From: Leptospirillum sp.
GTDB lineage: Bacteria; Nitrospirota; Leptospirillia; Leptospirillales; Leptospirillaceae
Assembly (NCBI GenBank): GCA_027315205.1
Contig: DAHUYM010000001.1
Coordinates: forward strand, 186,001-250,000
Direction of reading: 5' to 3'
Length of the DNA stretch: 64,000 bases
The notes under the pieces are model-generated. The model saw only the letters and a program-made list of their open reading frames with translations. It was not told the origin of the DNA and made no database searches. The translations under genes and the position numbers were made by a program. Position 1 is the stretch's first letter; every line of letters begins with the position of its first letter. Positions 53,657-61,125 of the stretch are shown here, one piece after another.

Positions 53657-54291
53657 GAATTCGGGAATCCATAGAGGTCCTGGGCGACGAGGCGGGAAAG
53701 CGTGTCGATCCCTTCGCCGGTCCGGCTTGAAATGGCAACTGTCAGAGGACCGGGCGATTGCTGCTGTGTTTCGGAAACCAGGCGTTCCCATTCGGCTTGG
53801 ATCTCCCGGACGGTCCGGCGCGGTTCAAGATCGATTTTCGATACCAGGATCGTGACCGGTGAACCGATACCTCTCAACCAGTCCAGCGCATCCCGGTCGG
53901 AGTCGAGGACCCCCCTGCGGACATCCACCATAAGCAGGATCCGCTTGAGTCCGGGGAAGTGCTCCACGAATGCGGTGGCCAGTCGTCGGGCCTGAGCCGC
54001 CGTTGCTTTGTCCCGTTTCATATAACCGTAGCCTGGAAGGTCAAGGAAATACCCGCCCTTGTCCAGACGGTAGAGATTGGCGAGGGTCGTCTTTCCGGGA
54101 GTCCGTCCGACCCTTGCCAGGTGGTTCCGGCGGGCCAGCCGGTTGATGAGAGAAGACTTTCCCACATTGGACCTTCCGGCAAATCCGATGACTCCCTCTG
54201 GACCGATGGCCGGAAGATCCCCCCAATCCGCGAGAGAACAGATGAACGTCGCCGGAAAATCAAGGGAAGGACTCATATTTGCTGGTTTCAT
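53653..54291 (-). CDS. engB: Ribosome-biogenesis GTPase EngB/YsxC
   Basis: A 212-residue GTPase. G1 is GRSNVGKSSLINRL, G2/G3 are GKTTLANL and DLPGYGYM, and G4 is SKID. EngB is needed for assembly of the large ribosomal subunit. ATG 54291 has GAGG upstream; ATG 54276 is an alternative. Its 5' end overlaps the start of the divergent anmK gene, and its 3' end overlaps surA by four bases. Confidence 0.92.
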   Translation of the reverse strand: MKPANMSPSLDFPATFICSLADWGDLPAIGPEGVIGFAGRSNVGKSSLINRLARRNHLARVGRTPGKTTLANLYRLDKGGYFLDLPGYGYMKRDKATAAQARRLATAFVEHFPGLKRILLMVDVRRGVLDSDRDALDWLRGIGSPVTILVSKIDLEPRRTVREIQAEWERLVSETQQQSPGPLTVAISSRTGEGIDTLSRLVAQDLYGFPNS

Positions 54292-55531
54292 GTGCGGAAC
54301 CTCTCTTGATGGCGTCGACGGGAGCCTTATCGGAATCCGAGACGGCCGGATTACCCTCCTGGCCTTCGAACAAAGGCCTTTCTCACCTGGTGTCACAAAA
54401 TGGCTTCGCCGGTTTCTCGGACCGGATCCCGATGTCCCGGTCGCCCGATATTGGGGGGACGTCGAGAACCTTCTCGCACGCGTGGAATTGGATCTTCTGT
54501 CCGGTCTCCTCGCCACATCCGGCGTGCTTCCGAGCGAACTCCACGGAGCCGGGAGCCATGGCCTGACGGCATATCACCGTCCCCATCCTCATCCTCCCCC
54601 CTGGGAGGAAGGATCCACGACCGGAAATCCTCTTCCCGGACAGACCGTCCAGATCGCAAATCCCTATCTCTTGGCCCGAAGCTACTGTATTCCCGTGGTG
54701 TTCGATTTTCGACGGTCGGATCTTTATGGAGGAGGAGAGGGAGCCCCCCTGACACCCCTGTTTCATCGCGCCGCTTTTTCGGACCCCCATGAATCCTTGG
54801 CTTTCCTGAATCTCGGAGGGATCGCGAACCTGACGAGCCTGCCCCCCCTCGTACGCTCGACAGATCCCGTCACGGCATTCGACACCGGTCCGGGAAACAT
54901 GCTCATGGATCTCGCCGTTTCACTTTTGACCCACGGAGAGCTGACCCATGACAAAGACGGCGAACGCGCCGGAAAAGGAACCGTCCGGCCCAGAATCGTC
55001 TCGCACATCATGAACGACCCATGGTTTTCAAAACCCCCGCCGAAATCCACGGGACGGGAAGAATGGGGTCCCGACCGTCTCTCCTCCATCATCGAATTCG
55101 CCCGCCGTGAAGGCGAGCTTTCCGAAAACGACCTTCTTGCCAGCCTTTCCGAAGCCACGGCCCTGGGAATTCGTCTGGGAATCGAATGGATCTCTCCTGT
55201 ACCGGTCCGCATTATCGCAGGCGGTGGAGGGACACGAAACCCGGACCTGATGGGCAGGATCCGGCGAATCACCGGATTGCCGGTCGGGACCACGGACGAT
55301 TCCGGATGGCCGGCCCAGGCGATCGAATCGATGGCGTTCGCCTATCTCGCCGCTCTCACACTTTCGGGTCGGCCCGGATCTCTTCCTTCGACGACGGGGT
55401 GCCGCTCCCCGGTTCTTCTGGGTGGTCTCGCTCCCCCTCCCGACGGATCGTTCGCGGACAGGCTTCGAGAAATTCGCGATGCTGCCGGTATCCATCTTCC
55501 GTCCCCAGATCGAGCCACCTTTCCGACGTGA
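54242..55531 (+). CDS. anmK: Anhydro-N-acetylmuramic acid kinase
   Basis: A kinase of up to 429 residues that hydrolyses and phosphorylates 1,6-anhydro-MurNAc to MurNAc-6-phosphate in wall recycling. It has the AnmK signatures FAGFMCGTSLDGVDGSL near the N-terminus, FLNLGGIANLT, FDTGPGNMLMD, and GGGTRNPDLM. The family core ends near VLLGGL (about 55425); a further 30 residues extend over the convergent murU gene. ATG 54242 is used; ATG 54290 would cut into the first strand. Confidence 0.88.
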   Translation: MNVAGKSREGLIFAGFMCGTSLDGVDGSLIGIRDGRITLLAFEQRPFSPGVTKWLRRFLGPDPDVPVARYWGDVENLLARVELDLLSGLLATSGVLPSELHGAGSHGLTAYHRPHPHPPPWEEGSTTGNPLPGQTVQIANPYLLARSYCIPVVFDFRRSDLYGGGEGAPLTPLFHRAAFSDPHESLAFLNLGGIANLTSLPPLVRSTDPVTAFDTGPGNMLMDLAVSLLTHGELTHDKDGERAGKGTVRPRIVSHIMNDPWFSKPPPKSTGREEWGPDRLSSIIEFARREGELSENDLLASLSEATALGIRLGIEWISPVPVRIIAGGGGTRNPDLMGRIRRITGLPVGTTDDSGWPAQAIESMAFAYLAALTLSGRPGSLPSTTGCRSPVLLGGLAPPPDGSFADRLREIRDAAGIHLPSPDRATFPT

Positions 55532-56171
55532 CCTCTCCCCGGATCCGCACGCCTTTTTTCTTGAGTTCCCGGTAGACGTCCACGATCGAATACGGTTCGC
55601 ACAAGGGCGCCGCACCCGGTTTCAATACATCCGGTTCGACGATGTGGATCCCCGTGAACCAGACGGGGCGACTTGCCTTTTCATCGGACTCTCCCGGAAA
55701 AACGATCGTTCCCTCCGGAGAGAGATGAATTTTCCCTTTCTCGGCCGGTGGACCCGATTCGGAAACGACCATCGTGATCCTGTCTCCGGACTCCAGATGG
55801 TCCTGCACGCCGCGGGACACCTCGTAGGGCGTGAGGATATCGCAGGTCCGGATCACGAGAAGGGGAGAACCCCGGTAGAGGTCCCATGCCTTCCGGATGC
55901 CGCCGCCGGTGCCCAGGACCGTCTCCTCGAAGGAATACACGACTTCGACGCCCGGCGGGAGAAAGGGGGCAAGACCTTCCCGGATCTGTTCAGCCCGATC
56001 CCGAAGATTGATGACCACTTTTCGGACTCCGGATTCATATAGGGCTTCCAACACATGGATTCCGAGCGGACGGCCTTCGACGGGGATCAAAGGTTTCGGA
56101 AGGTCCGGAAAAACCGGCCGGATCCGGGTTCCAGAACCCGCCATCAGAACGAATCCCGTAAAATGGCTCAC
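55356..56171 (-). CDS. murU: N-acetylmuramate alpha-1-phosphate uridylyltransferase
   Basis: A 271-residue sugar-phosphate nucleotidyltransferase. The pyrophosphorylase signature is GSGTRIRPVFPDLPKPLIPV, and ETVLGTGGGIRKA and WLDLGTEDGY are also seen. Its position directly behind the amgK-type kinase identifies it as MurU, which makes UDP-MurNAc. GTG 56171 overlaps the kinase stop as GTGA. Another NDP-sugar product is possible if context is ignored. Confidence 0.8.
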   Translation of the reverse strand: MSHFTGFVLMAGSGTRIRPVFPDLPKPLIPVEGRPLGIHVLEALYESGVRKVVINLRDRAEQIREGLAPFLPPGVEVVYSFEETVLGTGGGIRKAWDLYRGSPLLVIRTCDILTPYEVSRGVQDHLESGDRITMVVSESGPPAEKGKIHLSPEGTIVFPGESDEKASRPVWFTGIHIVEPDVLKPGAAPLCEPYSIVDVYRELKKKGVRIRGEVTSERWLDLGTEDGYRQHREFLEACPRTIRREGERDHPEEPGSGTPSSKEEIRADPKV

Positions 56172-57241
56172 TGGAATGCCGGCGCCTTCAAAAGGGGCCG
56201 AACCGCTTTCCAAAGCAGGGCGATGGAGGGTTCCCAGTTCCCGAGAAAGTCCATGTTCCGGTGGGTCTGCGGGACGCATTCAAGATAGGCCGGGTTCTTC
56301 TTGACGACGTCGATATAAAAAAACCGCCCGCACGCTTTCAAGTTCCGCTGGAACCCATGGCGGGCGAGAAGGTTCCTGTACCGGGCCGGTGTCAGGGATT
56401 CAGGAAGGATGCCGGCTTTCCGGGCTCTTTCGTAATAATCGTCGACCAGTTCTTCAAGGAGAGGAAGCGGCACGGGACGATACGCGTCGAATAGGAAGGA
56501 AGCCAGATCGTACAGGGGTGAACCGATTCTCATGTCCTGAAAATCGATCATGACGAGACGGCCCTTCCCGTCCTTCATGAGGTTTCTCGAATGGTAATCC
56601 CGATGAAGGAGAACCTCGGGAAGGTCTTTTGCGAGGCCGGCTGACTCCTCCTTGAACAGTCTGAGGACGCGATCGAACTCCGCCCCGGAAGCCTCCCGGG
56701 AACCGAATTCGAGAAAGTGCTCGAACTCCCAAAGGTAAAGTTCCGCCGAAAAACGCCTGTCTTTGAGCCAGGCGGCATCCGGTTCGGGGTCCTGTCGCTG
56801 GAACGCCAGGAGAAGATCGATCGCCGTCTGCCGGAGCCGGTGTTCCCCGGACGGTTCCCGGCCCAGGGCTTCGGCCAGTGTTTCGTCTCCCAGATCTTCG
56901 AGGAGTAGCAGGGACCCGTCCCCGTTCCAATGATGCACGTCGGGTACGGGGAGACCCCTTCCGTGCAGGAAATTCCCGATCACGAGAAACGGATCTCCCG
57001 GCGACGCCGATTCGAAAGGGGCGGTTTTCTCCTCGGAAGCCTTGAACCCTTCAGGGGCCCTTCGTTCCATCAGGACGACGGAAGAGGATCCCGCTTCCCA
57101 TGGTCCTTCGAAACGGATCCGAAAATATCGCCGGTTCGATGCGTCCCCTGTCATGGGTACAACATGGAAGTTCCGACCCTTGGCCCATGTTGTCAGAAAC
57201 GATTCCGCCGGGCCGGAAAGGCGATGACCGTCAACCCCCAT
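56168..57241 (-). CDS. amgK: N-acetylmuramate/N-acetylglucosamine kinase (AmgK-like, APH fold)
   Basis: A 357-residue aminoglycoside-phosphotransferase-fold kinase. The catalytic loop LHRDYHSRN is at about residues 211-219 and the metal-binding IDFQD follows. The N-lobe begins TGDASNRRYFRI, as in AmgK. It would phosphorylate MurNAc at the anomeric carbon, feeding MurU. ATG 57241 has a GGGGG ribosome site; open sequence upstream to 57589 lacks family features. Confidence 0.82.
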   Translation of the reverse strand: MGVDGHRLSGPAESFLTTWAKGRNFHVVPMTGDASNRRYFRIRFEGPWEAGSSSVVLMERRAPEGFKASEEKTAPFESASPGDPFLVIGNFLHGRGLPVPDVHHWNGDGSLLLLEDLGDETLAEALGREPSGEHRLRQTAIDLLLAFQRQDPEPDAAWLKDRRFSAELYLWEFEHFLEFGSREASGAEFDRVLRLFKEESAGLAKDLPEVLLHRDYHSRNLMKDGKGRLVMIDFQDMRIGSPLYDLASFLFDAYRPVPLPLLEELVDDYYERARKAGILPESLTPARYRNLLARHGFQRNLKACGRFFYIDVVKKNPAYLECVPQTHRNMDFLGNWEPSIALLWKAVRPLLKAPAFQ

Positions 57242-57485
57242 GAATCCCCCTTTTCGTTTTCCAGCAGATTTTCTTATGGAGACGAGAATGAATTCCCATT
57301 TCACATCCGTCCGGAGTCTTCTTACAATAAGCCCAACACTTCGGGGGGCGAGGTTCCGGTCTCGTAAACCGAGCCTTCCCGATTCTACCAGAACACATGA
57401 AACATTGGGGTCACCGGGACAGGAACGGTAAAAGCGGATGCCTGGGTCCACTGAGAACGCGAACCTCTGACAAGGAGAAGTACCC

Positions 57486-57731
57486 GTGGACACATCGATG
57501 AATGACATCAAAAAGATTGAAGAAAAAATCCTGAACCTCGTTCCGGCCGGTTTTCCCGAATGGGATCCGATCCTGGACCTGATCCACACTGCCGAAGAAA
57601 CGGGGGCCTACCGCTCTCTCGGTCATCAGACCCTCTCGGACTGGCTCAGGAAAATCCGGACTCTCTCGCATCTCAGGGGCGGGTCCTTCCGGTACGAAAT
57701 CCGGTCGACCCAAGAACCCATCGGGTTGTAG
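57486..57731 (+). CDS. Small hypothetical protein
   Basis: An 81-residue protein starting at GTG 57486, with AAGGAG upstream. Mostly helical, with one conserved-looking core (FPEWDPILDLIHTAEETG). No family recognised. It lies 46 bases before the cytochrome gene and may be co-transcribed. Confidence 0.5.
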   Translation: MDTSMNDIKKIEEKILNLVPAGFPEWDPILDLIHTAEETGAYRSLGHQTLSDWLRKIRTLSHLRGGSFRYEIRSTQEPIGL

Positions 57732-57777
57732 TGTGAAAACGCCTTTTTCGGGCGTCCTTGTACGAGGGGGAACCTTC

Positions 57778-59346
57778 ATGAAGAAGCATATCCCGGGTCG
57801 AAAAACCCTTTTCGGACTCACCATGGCTTCCCTTCTGGGACTTTTTCCCGGCCAGTTTTCTTCGGAAGCGTTCGCCGCCACGGATCGTCCGACTGTCGTA
57901 ACCAATTATGCGACCAACTGGTACAAGCCCAGGGAAAACGGAAGTCCCCCGGTCACCCGGCTTTTCTATCCGGTTCTCGTGACCGCTGACGAAATGAGCC
58001 GTATCGTGGGAGTCTTCGACGCCATGACAGGGGAAACGCTGGCCGTCATTCCCGTCGAAGGAACGCCCCATCACCCCTACCTTTCCAGGAACAGGCGATG
58101 GATCTTCGTGACCCAACGGAGCGGAAACGGCATCAGCGTGATCGACACCCGGACCTGGACCCGAAAGGAAATTCCCTTTCCCTGCCCACCCGAACAGCCC
58201 TGTCCATCGTTCCATATAGGCCAGAGCCGGGATGGACGGTATGCCGTCGCCACGATTCACGGAATGGGCGGGGCCATCGCGATTCTCGATGCCAGGCACG
58301 GAACCCTGGTCCGGATCGTAAAACACCTCGGGAATCGTCCCCGGGATGCCGTCTTTTCCAAAGACGGAAGGAAGATTTATGTCAGCCTGCAGGGCGAGGG
58401 GTATCTCGCGATCTACCATATCCGGTCCGGACGGATCCGGAAAGTGTTCCGGGGGGGGAGCCCCTACCGGTCTCCCGCGGGGTCGGGGATGGACATCTCC
58501 GAAGACGGACGATACGTGGCCCTCTCGAATACGAAGGACGACGAAGTGGTCCTCCTCGATACGCGTCTCGACCGTATCGTCGCCCGGGCCGGAAACGTCC
58601 CGGGACCGGTCAATGTTTCATTCCAGGGCCGGGACGGTCGTCTCCTCGTCACCGGGAACCGAAAATCCGGAACGGTCTCGGTTCTCCGTTTCGACGGAAA
58701 ACACCTCCGCCTCCTCAGGACCGAGAAAACCGAGCCCGGAGCCAATATCGTCACTCTCGGACCCGACGGTTTTCTCTGGGCTTCTTCCAACGGAGGCCGG
58801 GCGATACGGATCCTCTCCCCCCGCTCATACCGGGTCCTATACACCGTCCCCGTCGTCAGGGGACCCCACTGGATTTATTTTTCATCCGATGGAAAACGGG
58901 CTTATGTAACGAACTGGGGATCTTCGTACGTCACGGTCATTTCCGTCGCGAAAAAAACTGTGCTCACAACCTTCCCCGTCGGGCGAAGCCCGAACGGTAT
59001 GGTTCTCGTCTATCTGAACCGCCCGCCGGGGTTTTCCGTCCAAGAAAAGACCGATGCGAAAACCCGGAGGATCCTGGCCTCCCGTCTCGTGATCCCCCAG
59101 CCGCGCTCGCCGTCGGAGAAGATTTTCCTTGGGAGTTGCCTGAGATGCCATGGTCTTCAGCGCATCCAGATGGCGCATTACCGCGGAACGGAATGGGAAG
59201 GCGTCGTCCGACGCATGAAAAACAACGGAGCCGAAATCCGTGACCAGGACATGTCCACAATCGTTCAATACCTTCAATCCAGAGCCCAGAACACACTGAC
59301 GGTCAAGACAGAGCTTGAAATGAAAACGGGACCGGGAACACCTTGA
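57778..59346 (+). CDS. Secreted beta-propeller protein with C-terminal mono-haem cytochrome c domain
   Basis: A 522-residue exported protein. The Sec signal ends near EAFAATD. Residues 60-430 are YVTN/NHL-like beta-propeller repeats (for example DGRKIYVSLQGEGYLAIYH and DGKRAYVTNWGSSYVTVI). A single cytochrome c motif CLRCH lies near residue 459, and Met residues further on (VVRRMKNNG or QDM) could be the distal ligand. It probably acts in periplasmic electron transfer or binds a redox partner. It does not match a known Leptospirillum cytochrome by eye. ATG 57778 has GAGGGGG upstream. Confidence 0.75.
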   Translation: MKKHIPGRKTLFGLTMASLLGLFPGQFSSEAFAATDRPTVVTNYATNWYKPRENGSPPVTRLFYPVLVTADEMSRIVGVFDAMTGETLAVIPVEGTPHHPYLSRNRRWIFVTQRSGNGISVIDTRTWTRKEIPFPCPPEQPCPSFHIGQSRDGRYAVATIHGMGGAIAILDARHGTLVRIVKHLGNRPRDAVFSKDGRKIYVSLQGEGYLAIYHIRSGRIRKVFRGGSPYRSPAGSGMDISEDGRYVALSNTKDDEVVLLDTRLDRIVARAGNVPGPVNVSFQGRDGRLLVTGNRKSGTVSVLRFDGKHLRLLRTEKTEPGANIVTLGPDGFLWASSNGGRAIRILSPRSYRVLYTVPVVRGPHWIYFSSDGKRAYVTNWGSSYVTVISVAKKTVLTTFPVGRSPNGMVLVYLNRPPGFSVQEKTDAKTRRILASRLVIPQPRSPSEKIFLGSCLRCHGLQRIQMAHYRGTEWEGVVRRMKNNGAEIRDQDMSTIVQYLQSRAQNTLTVKTELEMKTGPGTP

Positions 59347-59412
59347 TCGGACCAACGGACTCCCCAATAATGGGAAGACGTGTTTTCCACATTCGAAGGA
59401 GCGCCGTTCGAC

Positions 59413-60399
59413 ATGCCCGAACTTCCTGAAGCGGAAACCCTCCGCCGACCCCTCCTGTCCCGGTTCCGGGGGTCGGTCCTCGACCGGACCCGATACGGAC
59501 CGCACACTGAACTTCTGATCCACAGTGAAACCGATACCGATGGGCTTCGGCTCGAAGACATCGAACGGATCGGAAAGATCCTCGTTTTCATCTGGTCACG
59601 ACCCGGAACGTCTTTCTCCCTTCGCCTCATCAGCCGACTGGGGATGTCCGGGACATGGATGATCCTCACGACCGATGCGCCGGACCCGGACCATGTTCAT
59701 ATGGAACTTGTCTTCCGGGGACATTCCGAAAGGCTCGTCTATCGAGACCCCCGAAGGTTCGGTCGTCTCGAATGGAGAACATCGGGGGATCCGTCGGTTA
59801 TCCTTCAAGGGCAAGGGCCCGATATTTGCGGGATTTCGCCCCACGACTGGCATCAGGGCGTGACGCGGTCCAGAAGGCCGATCCGGTCTATTCTCATGGA
59901 TCAGGGCGTTGCGTCGGGAATCGGAAACATCTACGCCTCTGAGATCCTTTTCCTGGCGGGGGTTTCCCCGTTCCGGAGAGGAACGGGGATCCGCCCGGAA
60001 GAATCGCACCGGATTCTGGAGACGGCCCGCTTCGTCATGGACGAAGCTATCCGTTCGGGCGGGTCGACGATTCACAGTTTCCGGGACAGCGATGGGGGAG
60101 AGGGGGAATATCAGGAGCGTCACAGGGTCTATGGCCGGGAGAACCAGCCTTGCCCCGAATGCGGGGTAATGATCCGGAAGGTCACCCGCCAGAACCGGAG
60201 CCTTTTTTATTGTCCCGGCTGTCAGACAGGGCGAACGTCAGGTCGAAAACCGTCTCTCCGGGAATCCTCTGGACCATCTCTCCGAACGGATACCGGAAAA
60301 ACATCCCCAGATCCTTCACCTGGATTTTCTGCCCGATCTTTTGTATCTGGTCCCGGATCGTCCGTGGATGCCGCTTCATCAGTTCCGCCACCTGATTGA
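59413..60399 (+). CDS. mutM: Formamidopyrimidine-DNA glycosylase with C-terminal extension
   Basis: A 328-residue Fpg/Nei-family base-excision enzyme that removes 8-oxoguanine. The N-terminus is MPELPEAE with catalytic Pro2 and Glu3; Lys55 is in RIGKILVF. The H2TH segment DQGVASGIGNIYASEILF and a CxxC...CxxC zinc finger (about residues 246-270) are intact. The family normally ends here; 58 extra residues rich in Ser, Pro and Arg continue to 60399, antisense to the next gene. ATG 59413 is fixed by the catalytic N-terminus. Confidence 0.92.
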   Translation: MPELPEAETLRRPLLSRFRGSVLDRTRYGPHTELLIHSETDTDGLRLEDIERIGKILVFIWSRPGTSFSLRLISRLGMSGTWMILTTDAPDPDHVHMELVFRGHSERLVYRDPRRFGRLEWRTSGDPSVILQGQGPDICGISPHDWHQGVTRSRRPIRSILMDQGVASGIGNIYASEILFLAGVSPFRRGTGIRPEESHRILETARFVMDEAIRSGGSTIHSFRDSDGGEGEYQERHRVYGRENQPCPECGVMIRKVTRQNRSLFYCPGCQTGRTSGRKPSLRESSGPSLRTDTGKTSPDPSPGFSARSFVSGPGSSVDAASSVPPPD

Positions 60400-60901
60400 T
60401 CTCCCCAGTTTTCCCATACGCCACGAGAATGTTCCACTGGTGATCGGTCAGTTGATGTCGGGTGAATTTCAGCCGTTGAAAAAAGCGGATGAGTTCCTTC
60501 ATTCCCTCGGGAATCGGAAACCGCGTGTGGGGCTGGATCCATGTCGTATAGGCGGGAACCTGGACCCAATGCTGGAAATTCTTCTGAAATTCCGGCCTTT
60601 CCAGGGCAAAATCAAGGAACGGAAGGTACCGGAGCCAGAGGGAAAAACGGAAATGGCTCAACTTTTCGAAGATAAGAACAACGGGAGGAATGTGAAGTTT
60701 TTTCAGGGATTCTCCCGGCATCTGGAACTTGCCTTTCAGGAAGATCCTGACGGGATGGGTGACCTTTAGAAGATGCTCGATCTCCTTCCAGTTGCGCACA
60801 AAAATCCATGTCTGGTCTATCGGGCGCTTTGCAGGCAATAGAGGTTCAAGCGCGATATCGAAAACATATTCGCCCTTAACCACGTGGTGGATTCCTTTCA
60901 T
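60182..60901 (-). CDS. LuxR-like helix-turn-helix protein with divergent N-terminal domain
   Basis: A 239-residue protein. Residues 160-205 (LTDHQWNILVAYGKTGEINQ..., HPRTIRDQIQKIGQKI) fit a GerE/LuxR-type DNA-binding domain. The N-terminal 130 residues are alpha/beta and might be a degenerate receiver, but no phosphoacceptor is clear. The last 72 residues overlap the convergent glycosylase gene. The start could be ATG 60901 or GTG 60883, which has AAAGGA upstream. The promoter region is very AT-rich. Confidence 0.6.
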   Translation of the reverse strand: MKGIHHVVKGEYVFDIALEPLLPAKRPIDQTWIFVRNWKEIEHLLKVTHPVRIFLKGKFQMPGESLKKLHIPPVVLIFEKLSHFRFSLWLRYLPFLDFALERPEFQKNFQHWVQVPAYTTWIQPHTRFPIPEGMKELIRFFQRLKFTRHQLTDHQWNILVAYGKTGEINQVAELMKRHPRTIRDQIQKIGQKIQVKDLGMFFRYPFGEMVQRIPGETVFDLTFALSDSRDNKKGSGSGG

Positions 60902-60962
60902 ATTTTAACGATTAGATTTAGTAAAAAATATTTTTATGATAAAAAAATTAATTACGTTAGTT

Positions 60963-60995
60963 TTCAAGTCGAGCATCCTATCAGCTTCAAGTCGA
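60963..60995. repeat. Two direct repeats TTCAAGTCGA in an AT-rich promoter region
   Basis: Exact 10-base copies at 60963-60972 and 60986-60995, 23 bases apart (about two helical turns), upstream of the HTH gene. Minus-strand TTGAAA within the first copy could be a -35 box with TTTTAT 17 bases on. Likely operator half-sites for that gene or a neighbour; this is inference. Confidence 0.5.
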
Positions 60996-61125
60996 TTTTT
61001 CAACGAATGAGAAGGGATGCGGATTTGAATCGTCGAACACAAAAATTTAGAGGAGAGGAAGAGGATTTCCAAGGCAGTCTTGCGGGTGATTTCAAAGGGG
61101 CGTTTCGGAGAATTGCAGGCGGCGG

